Program-made: the position numbers and the translations under genes
Notes under the pieces: model-generated
Databases searched by the model: none
Seen by the model: the letters and a program-made list of their open reading frames with translations, nothing else
Told to the model about the DNA's origin: nothing
DNA from: Nocardia wallacei
GTDB lineage: Bacteria; Actinomycetota; Actinomycetes; Mycobacteriales; Mycobacteriaceae
Reading direction: 5' to 3'
DNA: 64,000 nucleotides
NCBI RefSeq assembly: GCF_029869545.1
Contig: NZ_JARWQD010000183.1
Coordinates: 37,471-101,470, forward strand
Shown here: in pieces, positions 55,653 through 63,970 of the stretch
Numbering within the stretch: position 1 is the stretch's first letter
Layout: every line of letters starts with the position of its first letter

Positions 55653-56588
55653 CTGGAGTAGTGCGGTGACCAGGCCGAGTTGCGTTGTGAATGCCGCGGG
55701 CGTGACCGCCGCGATGCGGATCAGGACGTGCTGCGCGCCCGCCTGCACGTACTTATCCAGCTGTGCGGCAATCTGTTGTGCGGATCCGGTCATCATCACC
55801 TGGATGTTGCCGACCGTGTCCAGCGGCATGCGGTAGGTCGCCTCGCAGTATTCCTCCAGTGCGGCTCGTCCTTGCTCGACGTCGTCGTCGATGTGGACGG
55901 TGGCGAAAAGCGCTGGAGTGACGGAGTTTTCGGTCCGCCCCGCCGCGGCGCTCGCCTGGCCGATCGCCTCCAGCCCGGCGGCGTAGTCGGCGGGGTCGGG
56001 CGGGTAGGGGAGCCAGCCGTCGTACAGCCGACCGGTCCGGGCCAGGGCGGCCGGGGTGATTCCGGCCAGCCAGATCGGCGGGCCCCCGGGCCGGTGCGGG
56101 CTCGGCACCTCGGGCAGCCAGTCGTATCGTAAGACCTTGCCGTGGAACGGATTCGAGTTGCCCGACCACAGCTGCCGCCACAGCCGCACGGTGTCGTCCA
56201 GATGCGAGAACCGGGTCTTGAATCGCACCCCGGCGAGCTCGAACTCCGGCTCGCTGATGCCCGGGAATCCAGCCCCGACGCCCAGCGTCAGCCGCCCCTG
56301 CGACAGTAGATCCAGCGAGGCCAGCGTCAGCGCGGCCTGGACCGGATGGCGGTAGGCCGGGATCAGCGCGGCGGTGCCCAGGGTGATGCGTTCGGTCACC
56401 GATGCGGCCGCCGCGAGCAGCGTCAGCGGCTCCACCCGCGCCCGCAGCAGCGAATCGCCCACCCACACCGAATCGAACCCGAGCCGCTCCGCATTCACCA
56501 CCAGCTCGAGCAGCCCGCGCGCCGAGCCCCCGGCCTCGAGCTGAGCCTGCCCGCCGGGCAGCAGCAATCCATACCGAATATCGTTCAC
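55653..56588 (-). CDS. LLM-class F420-dependent oxidoreductase, 3' end unresolved
   Basis: The luciferase-like monooxygenase domain spans about 300 residues (RYGLLLPGGQ; SVWVGDSL; VGAGFPGISEPEF; PPIWLAGITPAAL; HVLIRIAA). Actinobacterial relatives use F420. The start is GTG 56588 or ATG 56600. No stop occurs where the family ends; the frame stays open through the opposite strand of the P450 gene to 54078, which would add over 500 unlikely residues. The end given is the domain end, not a stop codon. Neither other frame has a stop close to the expected end, so a simple one-base slip does not repair it. Confidence 0.75.
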
Positions 56589-56695
56589 GCCACCCAGCAT
56601 CGGCGAACCCCGGACCTGCGACAATTCCCCGCAGGGTATGGCGCTACGCGCGGAACGGGCGTCCGGCGCCTCGCACCGCAACTACCGTGGACATC

Positions 56696-57475
56696 ATGAC
56701 CGCTGTCGATTATCAGCATCTGCTCGTCGCGCGGGACGGCGATACCGTCCGCATCACCATGAACCGGCCGGATCGGCGCAATGCGCTGTCTGCCGAGCAT
56801 CTGACCGAGCTGCTGTCGGCGTTCCGGGAGGCCGGGGACAGCGACGCGACCGGGATAGTGCTGGGCGGCAACGGCCCGGTGTTCTCCGCCGGGCACGATT
56901 TCGCCGATGTGGCGGCGCGTTTCCTGCTCGAGGTGCGCGAACTGCTGACCCTGTGCACCGAACTGATGTCGACCATCGAGGCGGTGCCGCAGGTGGTGGT
57001 CGCCCGGGTGCACGGGCTCGCGACGGCCGCCGGGTGCCAGCTCGTGGCGTCCTGCGATCTCGCCGTCGCCGCGGAGTCGGCCGGATTCGCGCTGCCGGGC
57101 GGCAAGGGCGGCTGGTTCTGCCATACACCGGCGGTGCCGGTGGCGCGCGCGATCGGCCGCAAACGCCTGATGGAGCTGGCGCTGACCGGCGACCCGATCG
57201 ACGCGCGGACCGCAGAGCAGTGGGGCCTGGTCAATCACGTGGTCGCCGATGCCGACCTGGACACCGCGGTCGACGACCTGCTGGCCCGCGCCACCCGCGG
57301 CAGCCGCGCGAGCAAGGCCCTCGGCAAGCGCACCCTCTACGCCCAGCTGGACCGCCCCGAGGCCGACGCCTACGCCATCGCCGTGGAGGTCATGGCCGCC
57401 GCCTCCCAATTGCCCGGCGCCCGTGAGGGAATGGCCGCATTCCTCGAGAAGCGGCCGCCGGTGTGGCCGGACTGA
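56696..57475 (+). CDS. Enoyl-CoA hydratase/isomerase family protein
   Basis: The 259-residue crotonase-fold protein has NRPDRRNALS, the oxyanion-hole segment SAGHDFADV and HGLATAAGCQLVASCDLAVA. The two glutamates used by canonical hydratases are not evident: that region reads FALPGGKGGWFCHTP. Another crotonase reaction (isomerase, hydrolase or decarboxylase) or altered activity is therefore possible. ATG 56696 is used. It is divergent from the LLM oxidoreductase and nearly abuts the convergent SDR (three bases between stops). Confidence 0.85.
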   Translation: MTAVDYQHLLVARDGDTVRITMNRPDRRNALSAEHLTELLSAFREAGDSDATGIVLGGNGPVFSAGHDFADVAARFLLEVRELLTLCTELMSTIEAVPQVVVARVHGLATAAGCQLVASCDLAVAAESAGFALPGGKGGWFCHTPAVPVARAIGRKRLMELALTGDPIDARTAEQWGLVNHVVADADLDTAVDDLLARATRGSRASKALGKRTLYAQLDRPEADAYAIAVEVMAAASQLPGAREGMAAFLEKRPPVWPD

Positions 57476-57478
57476 CGA

Positions 57479-58219
57479 CTAGGCCGAGGTGACGTAGTCG
57501 CTGCCACCGATGTAGACGGTGTGCCCGTTGTCGGCCGGTGTGCTGGTGGCGTCGGCGACGGCGGTGGCGAACTCCTCGACGGTCGGCAGCGGGCCGTGTG
57601 CGGCGCGCGCGGCGACGGCCTCGGGGTCCCGGCGCTGCAGCAGCTGCACGATGATGGTGCCGTCGATCATATCGCCGGACACCACCGTGAAACCGATACC
57701 GCGCGAATCGAATTCGGGGATCAGCCCGCGCAGCGCGTCCTCCCCGGCCCGCTTGCTGGCGGCGATCGGCTCGTAGGCCTGCGGCACCGGCTTGCGGCCG
57801 TGGAAGTGCGCCTGATGGCTGGTGACGAACACGATGCGACCGCCCGCGGGCATGTGCGGCAGCGCCAGCCGCACCAGCCGCAGCTGCGCGTCCCGGTTGA
57901 TCGCCATGGCGTAGTCGGGCGCGGCGCCGTGCTCGAGCCCGCCGGAAGCGTTGAGCACCAGCACATCCAGGCGTCCGAAGTCGGCCACCACCTGCTCGAT
58001 GAGCGCCCGCGACGCCGCCTCGTCGGACACGTCCGCCCCGGCGATCGACGCGCTGCCACCGGATTCGATGATCTCCGCGACGAGTCGCTCTGCGCGCCTG
58101 CGCTTTTCGCGATAGTTGAGCACCACGTGGTCGCCGCGTGCCGCCAGCACCCGCGCCGTCTGCGCGCCGATGCCGCGCGACGCCCCGGTCACCACCACGA
58201 TTCGTTGCGAACCCACCAT
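57479..58219 (-). CDS. SDR-family oxidoreductase
   Basis: The 246-residue short-chain dehydrogenase has cofactor loop TGASRGIGAQ, NASGG, and Ser in FVTSHQAHF. The Tyr and Lys of the active site appear as YEPIAASK, with seven residues from Tyr to Lys rather than four. ATG 58219. It is divergent from a small HxlR-type regulator; imperfect ATTTC/GAAAT repeats lie between, so it is probably the regulator's target. Confidence 0.88.
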   Translation of the reverse strand: MVGSQRIVVVTGASRGIGAQTARVLAARGDHVVLNYREKRRRAERLVAEIIESGGSASIAGADVSDEAASRALIEQVVADFGRLDVLVLNASGGLEHGAAPDYAMAINRDAQLRLVRLALPHMPAGGRIVFVTSHQAHFHGRKPVPQAYEPIAASKRAGEDALRGLIPEFDSRGIGFTVVSGDMIDGTIIVQLLQRRDPEAVAARAAHGPLPTVEEFATAVADATSTPADNGHTVYIGGSDYVTSA

Positions 58220-58241
58220 GCACTCCCACTCGATCGCTTCT

Positions 58242-58270
58242 ATTTCAGAATCACTATGGTAGTTCGAAAT
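58242..58270. promoter_or_regulatory. Imperfect inverted repeat between SDR and HxlR gene
   Basis: ATTTCAGAAT (58242-58251) and AGTTCGAAAT (58261-58270) form an imperfect inverted repeat in the 49-base divergent spacer, and the right arm runs into the regulator's start codon. A plausible HxlR-family operator. Confidence 0.45.
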
Positions 58271-58601
58271 GAGAAGTGCAAGACGAACCGGGGTGGCCCG
58301 ACCGGCGGACCCGCCGACCTACGCGGCGATGGAGCTGCTCGGCCAGCGTTGGATGCTGCGCGTGCTGTGGGAGCTGGAGCCGGGACCGCTCGGCTTCCTG
58401 GAGCTGCGCCGCCGCATGGACAACTGCTCGTCGAGCATGCTGTCGCAGCGCCTGCAGCACCTGCAGGGTGCGGGCCTGGCGGCGAAACGGCCCGACAAGG
58501 CACACGAATTGACCCGGGCCGGGCGCGAACTCGTCACCGCCCTGCACCCGATCTGGGAGTGGTCGCGGAGCTGGGCGGGACCGGCGCCGGACGGGGACTG
58601 A
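58269..58601 (+). CDS. HxlR-family winged-helix regulator
   Basis: The 110-residue regulator has a helix-turn-helix of the HxlR/MarR-like type (MELLGQRWMLRVLWELEPGPLGFLELRRRM, then SSSMLSQRLQHLQGAGL). HxlR proteins often respond to reactive electrophiles or quinones and repress divergent oxidoreductases, matching the SDR gene here. ATG 58269 overlaps the right arm of an inverted repeat, suggesting autoregulation. Confidence 0.88.
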   Translation: MRSARRTGVARPADPPTYAAMELLGQRWMLRVLWELEPGPLGFLELRRRMDNCSSSMLSQRLQHLQGAGLAAKRPDKAHELTRAGRELVTALHPIWEWSRSWAGPAPDGD

Positions 58602-58732
58602 CGGCCGGGTCGTCGTCCCGGCGTTGCGCGCGCCGCGTGCGAAACCGGCGCGGATGGGTCATCATCCGGGGCAGGTCGGCCCATGGCGCCGGCGCGGGTG
58701 AACAGTGGCTGGATGATGTACGGGGTGCGCGG

Positions 58733-59179
58733 ATGACGGGTAGACATGCAGGCCGCGGCCGGTCGGCCGGTGTGGCGGTGCTGGCGGCGGTGCTGGCGAT
58801 CGCGGGCTGCGGCGGATCGGATTCCGGCGATCCGGAGCCGGTCGGCAGCCCGGCGCCCACGGGGAACGCGGTCCCGGAAGTGATCGACTGTTCGTTCAAC
58901 CAGCCCGCCGTGCGACCGTCGAAGCTCATCCTCGCGTGCGCCGACCTGGGCCTGCGCGTCGAGCAGATCGCCTGGACCTCGTGGGGTCCCGGTACCGCGG
59001 AGGGCGACGGTATCCAACATCTCAACACCTGCGATCCGAACTGCGCCGCCGGGCACTTCGTCACCAAGCCGGTCCGCATCGTGCTCACCGACCTGGTCGA
59101 ACCCGGGCACGTCTTCACCAGGGCAACGACCATCGATGCCAACGGCGAGAAACTCAGCCGCCCCCTGACCAAGCGCTGA
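58733..59179 (+). CDS. Putative secreted lipoprotein
   Basis: The 148-residue protein has a twin-Arg-free lipoprotein signal (GRSAGVAVLAAVLAIAGCGG; lipobox IAGC, lipidated Cys about residue 24), a Gly/Ser/Pro linker and a compact domain with four Cys (IDCSF, LACAD, NTCDPNC). Actinobacteria carry many such proteins with the pattern of a short beta domain preceded by a lipobox. Function unknown. ATG 58733 gives a complete signal. Confidence 0.8.
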   Translation: MTGRHAGRGRSAGVAVLAAVLAIAGCGGSDSGDPEPVGSPAPTGNAVPEVIDCSFNQPAVRPSKLILACADLGLRVEQIAWTSWGPGTAEGDGIQHLNTCDPNCAAGHFVTKPVRIVLTDLVEPGHVFTRATTIDANGEKLSRPLTKR

Positions 59180-59224
59180 CCCCGCACTCTAGGTGTAACT
59201 CCGGGTCTCATCTATAGGTACACT

Positions 59225-59246
59225 GTTGCTACGTTCGTGAAGCAAC
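59225..59246. promoter_or_regulatory. Inverted repeat in the promoter of the metal-hydrolase operon
   Basis: GTTGCT and AGCAAC are perfect 6-base arms separated by ten bases, 39 bases before the start codon at 59285. CTATAGGTACACT just upstream could include the -10 region, so a repressor bound here would block the three-gene operon. Confidence 0.45.
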
Positions 59247-59284
59247 GGCAGCGACTGCCGGGACGGAACACACCAGGAGTACCG

Positions 59285-60190
59285 ATGAAGTTACTTCCCT
59301 TTCGGGCGCGCCGGGAGATGATCGACCCGGGTGAGGTAGCGCTGCAGGCTCGGAACGTGCAGTTCGATTGGCGGCACACCCCGCTGCACTGGATGGCGGC
59401 CGAGCCCGTCGCCTCGCATCTGATCAACGCGCTGAATCTGCTGCTGCCCGAGGGTGAGCGCATGTTCTGTCAGACGTTCTCCGAGGCGCTGCCGCTGGTC
59501 AAGGACGAGAAGCTGCGCGAGCAGATGCTCGGCTTCATCGGCCAGGAGTCGATGCACGCCGAGACCCACAACGGCGTGCTGGACGAGGTGCTGGCCGCGC
59601 ACGGCATCGACGTCGAGCCGTATGTGCGGCAGATGGAGTTCCTGTTCCGCAAGACGCTCGGCCCGCGCGAGGGCCAGACCGCTCACGAGCAGTTCCAGAC
59701 GCTGGTCGAGCGCCTCGGCTTCATCGCCACCCTCGAGCACTTCTTCGCCTACCTCGGCGACTGGGTGCTCAATGCCGACCTCGAGCAGTTCGGTGCCGAT
59801 CCGAACACGCTGGATCTGTTCCGCTGGCACGGCGCGGAGGAGGTCGAGCACCGCTTCGTCGCCTATGAGGTCGCCGAGTACTTCGACATCGGCTACCTCC
59901 GGCGCTGCGCGCTGATGCTGGTGGTGTTCCCGATCTTCGTCTCCCTGGTGCTGCGCGGGACGAAGTATCTGGTGCGGCAGGATCCGTCGCTGCCGGACAT
60001 GCGTTACCCGCGGCTGATCGTCAAGGTCTTCGGTTCGATGTGGCGCGGTGCGCTGCCGGGCGTGCCGTCGCTGCTGTGGAGCGCGCTGACGGTGTTCCAG
60101 CCCGGCTACACCCCCGAGTCGGTGGGCTCGACCGCGCAGGCGGTGGCGTACCTGGCGAAGTCCCCGGCGGCGCGGGCCATGGCGTCGTGA
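59285..60190 (+). CDS. Metal-dependent hydrolase (PF10118-type)
   Basis: The 301-residue protein belongs to the predicted metal-dependent hydrolase family. Helical metal-ligand motifs are GQESMHAETHN and HGAEEVEHRFVAYEV (ferritin-like E-x-x-H pairs). A hydrophobic segment LMLVVFPIFVSLVL near residue 220 suggests membrane contact. Biochemical function is unproven; the di-metal pattern could also support an oxygenase. ATG 59285 has CAGGAG five bases upstream. Its stop overlaps the reductase GTG (GTGA), and an EphD-like fusion follows, so it acts in the same pathway. Confidence 0.85.
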   Translation: MKLLPFRARREMIDPGEVALQARNVQFDWRHTPLHWMAAEPVASHLINALNLLLPEGERMFCQTFSEALPLVKDEKLREQMLGFIGQESMHAETHNGVLDEVLAAHGIDVEPYVRQMEFLFRKTLGPREGQTAHEQFQTLVERLGFIATLEHFFAYLGDWVLNADLEQFGADPNTLDLFRWHGAEEVEHRFVAYEVAEYFDIGYLRRCALMLVVFPIFVSLVLRGTKYLVRQDPSLPDMRYPRLIVKVFGSMWRGALPGVPSLLWSALTVFQPGYTPESVGSTAQAVAYLAKSPAARAMAS

Positions 60191-61296
60191 CCACTCGGCG
60201 TCCCGTGCCGGCGCAGCCGCCGGCGGATCTGTACGGCAAACGCCGCGCGGACCGTGCGATCCGGGTGCTGCACACCGTGGCCGAGACCCGGCTGCGCTGG
60301 ACGACCCTGATCAATCGCGGCGATTCCGCGGGCCGCGTCGACGACCGCCGGCTGGCGCTGACGGTGGTGGAGCGGCGCGTGGAGGCGCACGACACCGACG
60401 TGATCAGCCTGCTGCTGACCTCGCCCGACGGCCGCGAACTGCCACCCTGGCGGCCCGGCGCGCACCTGGACCTGGAACTGCCGTCGGGCCGCTTGCGCCA
60501 GTACTCGCTGTGCGGTGATCCGGCCGATCGGCACAGCTATCGCATCGCGGTGCGGCGCATCCCCGAGGGTGGCGGCGGCTCGCTCGAGGTGCACAGCGAC
60601 CTGCGGCCCGGCAGCCGGGTGACCGTGCGCGGGCCGCGCAACGCGTTCCCGTTCGTGCTGCCCGGTCACGGCTCCGATGCGGCCCGGGTGCATTTCGTGG
60701 CCGGTGGCATCGGCATCACCCCGATCCTGCCGATGGTGCGCATGGCGCATCGGCTCGGTGTCGACTGGTCGATGGTCTATGCCGGGCGCAGCCGCGACAC
60801 CATCCCGTTCCTCGACGAGATCGAGAGCTTCGGCGACCGGGTGACCGTGCGCACCGACGACGAGCACGGGCTGCCGACGGCCGCCGACCTGCTCCCCGGT
60901 GCCGGGCCCGACACCGCGGTGTACTGCTGCGGCCCGGTGCCCATGACCGACGCGATCGCCGCGGCGGTCCGCGACGTGCCCGGTATGGAGCTGCATTCGG
61001 AGCGGTTCTCGGCGCCGCCCGTGGTCGACGGCACGCCGTTCGAGGTCGAATTGGCCCGCACCGGCGAGGTGATCGAGGTCGCCGCGGACCGGTCGGTGCT
61101 GGAGGACGTGCTGACGGTGCGCCCCGACGTGGCGTACTCGTGCCGCCAGGGGTTCTGCCGCACTTGCAAGGTGCGCGTTCTGTCTGGGACAGTAGAACAC
61201 CGGGATGCGGTGCTGACCGCGGACGAGCGGGCCGACGGCGAGATGCTGATCTGCGTATCCCGCTGCGCCGGTGAGCGTTTGGTGCTGGATCTCTAG
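60187..61296 (+). CDS. FMN/FAD oxidoreductase with C-terminal 2Fe-2S ferredoxin domain
   Basis: The 369-residue electron-transfer protein is of the phthalate-dioxygenase-reductase type: a flavin domain (RQYSLCGDP), a NAD domain (GGIGITPILPM and CCGPVPM) and a plant-type 2Fe-2S domain with CRQGFCRTC and a distal CVSRC Cys. It would pass electrons from NAD(P)H to an oxygenase. The GTG start overlaps the preceding stop, so it is coupled to the di-metal protein, which may be its electron acceptor (inference). Confidence 0.92.
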   Translation: MTTRRPVPAQPPADLYGKRRADRAIRVLHTVAETRLRWTTLINRGDSAGRVDDRRLALTVVERRVEAHDTDVISLLLTSPDGRELPPWRPGAHLDLELPSGRLRQYSLCGDPADRHSYRIAVRRIPEGGGGSLEVHSDLRPGSRVTVRGPRNAFPFVLPGHGSDAARVHFVAGGIGITPILPMVRMAHRLGVDWSMVYAGRSRDTIPFLDEIESFGDRVTVRTDDEHGLPTAADLLPGAGPDTAVYCCGPVPMTDAIAAAVRDVPGMELHSERFSAPPVVDGTPFEVELARTGEVIEVAADRSVLEDVLTVRPDVAYSCRQGFCRTCKVRVLSGTVEHRDAVLTADERADGEMLICVSRCAGERLVLDL

Positions 61297-61349
61297 GATC
61301 CGGCACCCCACTGACGAATTTGCCGGCGACGGCATCGAAGGAGAACATC

Positions 61350-63113
61350 GTGACCGATCAGATTCCCGTTCCGGATGTGGAGCGGACCGTGCGCAGCGGC
61401 GACTTCGAGCTCGCCGTCTACGAATACGGCGAACCGAGCGCCGAGACCGTGGTGCTGGTGCACGGCTGGCCCGACGACCACCATCTGTGGGATCGGGTGA
61501 TTCCGTTGCTGGCCAACCGATTCCATGTCGTCGCCTACGACACCCGCGGGCACGGCCGCTCCACCCGCACCCGGCGCACCGAGGACTATCGCCTGGATCG
61601 GTTCGCCGCGGACTTCTTCGCCGTGGCCGAGGCCGTCAGCCCCGGCAGGCCCGTGCACGTGCTCGCGCACGACTGGGGATCGGTGCAGATGTGGGAGGCG
61701 GTGTGCGAGCCGCGGGCCGAGGCGCGGATCGCGTCGTTCACCTCGGTCTCGGGACCCAACCTCGACCACATGGGAAAGTGGATGCGCAGCAAGCTGTCTC
61801 GCGGTGCGGCCTGGGGGCCGTTCACACAGCTGCTGTCGTCGGCCTACACCTTCCTGTTCATGACCCCGGGCGTCCCGCGGGTGGTGCTGCGGCCGCTGTC
61901 GGCGGAGACGGTGTGGCGGCGTTTCGTCGGGCTGATGAACGAAACCGCCCCGGAGAACGTGACATTGGGCCCGGCGTTCCGCGAGGACTTCTTCGACGGA
62001 ATGCGGATCTACCGCGCCAATATCCTGCAGCGGCTGCTCAACGCGCGCGACCGGCGCACCGAGGTGCCGGTGCAGCTGATCATCGCGCGCCGCGACGTGG
62101 CGGTGCGCCCGGCCGGTTACGACGATTCACCGAAATGGACCGCGCGGCTGTGGCGGCGCGAGGTCGGCGGCGGTCACTGGCTGCCGTTCTCGCATCCCGA
62201 ACTGCTGGCCACCGCCACCTCGGAACTGATCGATTCGATCGGTGGCGGCGCCGCCCCGCGCTCGCTGCGGCGGGCCGAGGTGGGCCGGGAGCGGCAGCCG
62301 TTCGAGGATCAGCTGGTGGTGATCACCGGCGGCGGCAGTGGCATCGGGCGCGAGACCGCGCTGGAGTTCGCGCGCCGCGGCGCCGAGGTGGTGCTGTCGG
62401 ACATCAACCTGGACGCGGCCAAGGAGACCGCCGAACTCGTCACGGCCGCAGGCGGTCTCGCGCACGCCTACGCGCTGGACGTCTCCGACGATGCCGCCGT
62501 GGCCGAGCACGCCGAGGCGGTCGTCGCCGCGCACGGGGTGCCCGACATCCTGGTCAACAATGCGGGTATCGGGCAGGCGGGTGATTTCTTCGCCACCAGC
62601 GCAAGCGAATTCGACCGGGTGCTGCGGGTCAATCTGGGCGGTGTCATCAACGGCTGCCGCACCTTCGGCGCCGCCATGGCCGAGCGCGGGCTCGGCGGGC
62701 ATATCGTGAATCTGTCGAGCATGGCCGCGTATACGCCGCAGCGCGGGTTCAGCGCGTACTCGACCAGTAAATCGGCGGTATTCATGTTCTCCGACTGCCT
62801 GCGTGCGGAATTGGCGGGCAAGGGCATCGCCGTGCACACCATCTGCCCCGGCATCGTGCACACCAATATCGTTGCCACGACCACATTCTCGGGCGTTTCC
62901 GCCGAGGAGCAGTCTCGCAAGCAGGCCAAGTACGACAATCTCTACCGCATGCGCAGCTACGGTCCGGAGAAGGTCGCCGCGCAGATCGTGCGCGCGGTCG
63001 AACGCGATCGCGCGGTGGTTCCGGTGACCCCGGAGGCGCACCTGCAGTATCACTTCCATCGGCTGGCGCCCGCCGTGGCCCGCTTCGTCGCCGCCCGCGT
63101 GAAGCTGACCTAG
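61350..63113 (+). CDS. ephD: EphD-like fusion: epoxide hydrolase-type alpha/beta hydrolase plus SDR
   Basis: The 587-residue fusion is close in length to mycobacterial EphD (592). The hydrolase half (about 1-300) has oxyanion HGWPDD, Asp nucleophile in AHDWGS and His in GGHWLPF. The SDR half (about 320-587) has TGGGSGIGRE, NAG, Ser in NLSSMAA and YSTSK. Mycobacterial EphD has been linked to epoxy-mycolate metabolism. GTG 61350 has GAAGGAGAA upstream. Third gene of the operon, 53 bases after the reductase. Confidence 0.9.
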   Translation: MTDQIPVPDVERTVRSGDFELAVYEYGEPSAETVVLVHGWPDDHHLWDRVIPLLANRFHVVAYDTRGHGRSTRTRRTEDYRLDRFAADFFAVAEAVSPGRPVHVLAHDWGSVQMWEAVCEPRAEARIASFTSVSGPNLDHMGKWMRSKLSRGAAWGPFTQLLSSAYTFLFMTPGVPRVVLRPLSAETVWRRFVGLMNETAPENVTLGPAFREDFFDGMRIYRANILQRLLNARDRRTEVPVQLIIARRDVAVRPAGYDDSPKWTARLWRREVGGGHWLPFSHPELLATATSELIDSIGGGAAPRSLRRAEVGRERQPFEDQLVVITGGGSGIGRETALEFARRGAEVVLSDINLDAAKETAELVTAAGGLAHAYALDVSDDAAVAEHAEAVVAAHGVPDILVNNAGIGQAGDFFATSASEFDRVLRVNLGGVINGCRTFGAAMAERGLGGHIVNLSSMAAYTPQRGFSAYSTSKSAVFMFSDCLRAELAGKGIAVHTICPGIVHTNIVATTTFSGVSAEEQSRKQAKYDNLYRMRSYGPEKVAAQIVRAVERDRAVVPVTPEAHLQYHFHRLAPAVARFVAARVKLT

Positions 63114-63247
63114 GCGCCGTCAGGTATCGAGAGTGCGGCGGCGAGAAAGACAATTTGTTTCACGCCGACCGTCCGGTGCGATTCTGCTGTAGCATCGCCC
63201 CCCACACAAAGTCATCGCTTCTGACAAAAGCTAGTGGAGGTGAGTCG

Positions 63248-63484
63248 ATGGCTAAAGGAACCTTCTCCTATCGGGATGAAACCGGCTATCCGCGCCAGAT
63301 CGTCGATCCGCGCGAATACAACGACTACAACGTCACCATTGCGGCGGGCGATATCAGCAACGCGACCGATGTGACGGCGACGCTGTTCACCGGGCGGAAC
63401 GGGTCCGGCCGGAGCGATTCGATCTATCCGGGCGGCAGCCGGTACGGACACGAGGTGTATCTCAGTTGCAGGTTCAGCCGCTGA
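63248..63484 (+). CDS. Small hypothetical protein, 78 residues
   Basis: I do not recognise a family. The sequence has no signal peptide and looks beta-rich (FSYRDETGYPRQIVDPREY, then VTIAAGDISNATDVTATLF), with several Tyr and Gly. ATG 63248 has a strong GGAGG nine bases upstream, which supports real translation. A TAGCAT hexamer at 63191-63196 could be a -10 element. Confidence 0.65.
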   Translation: MAKGTFSYRDETGYPRQIVDPREYNDYNVTIAAGDISNATDVTATLFTGRNGSGRSDSIYPGGSRYGHEVYLSCRFSR

Positions 63485-63591
63485 GCCGGGATGGCGGGGC
63501 GGCAAATTCACCCATCCGGAAATATTTCCCTATCTCTGTTGCAACCGAATCTTAAGGGGCCCTTTAGGGTCGGTTCGTTATGGTCCCCGGC

Positions 63592-63864
63592 ATGGAGATT
63601 GTGACGACACTGGTGGCCATCGCCGTGTTCTGCGGCGCCATCGTGCTTGTGGTGCGGGCGGTCAATCAACCGCCGCGGCGCCGAAACCGTTGGGGCTATG
63701 GAGATTCCGGTAGCGCCGGAGTCGGCGTGTACGGCGCCGATCTGTCGGGCGGCTATGACGGCGGCGATTCCGGCGGCGGAGGCGATTCCGGCGGGGGCGG
63801 AGGCGGCGGCTGTGGTGGCGGAGGCGGTGGCTGTGGTGGCGGAGGCGGTGGGGGCGGAAGCTAG
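63592..63864 (+). CDS. Small membrane protein with Gly/Cys-rich tail
   Basis: The 90-residue protein has one N-terminal membrane helix (about 4-24, TTLVAIAVFCGAIVLVVRAV), a basic PPRRRNRW stop-transfer segment, then about 45 residues of Gly with two isolated Cys and some Asp/Ser. The repeats are codon-regular GGC/GGA, so low complexity here is coding, unlike the tract at 14722. ATG 63580 would add four residues. The insertion sequence begins almost directly after its stop. Confidence 0.6.
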   Translation: MEIVTTLVAIAVFCGAIVLVVRAVNQPPRRRNRWGYGDSGSAGVGVYGADLSGGYDGGDSGGGGDSGGGGGGGCGGGGGGCGGGGGGGGS

Positions 63865-63910
63865 GTGTACTGACCACGGACGTTGGTGACGGCGTGGCGA
63901 GCTGACATGG

Positions 63911-63970
63911 CGAAGACCTCCGAGTGAAGTGAGAGCTGTCTAGGAACTCATTCACTGCCGGAGGTCTTCG
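63911..63970. promoter_or_regulatory. Hairpin covering the transposase ribosome-binding site
   Basis: CGAAGACCTCCG (63911-63922) pairs with CGGAGGTCTTCG (63959-63970), and inner arms AGTGAA/TTCACT extend the stem. The right arm contains the GGAGG five bases before GTG 63970, so read-through transcripts would hide it. Confidence 0.7.

Noticed and set aside
63770..63855. Gly-codon repeat considered as an artefact like the tract at 14722
   Set aside because: Bases are regular GGC/GGA/TGT codons in frame with A and T present, so it is read as coding.
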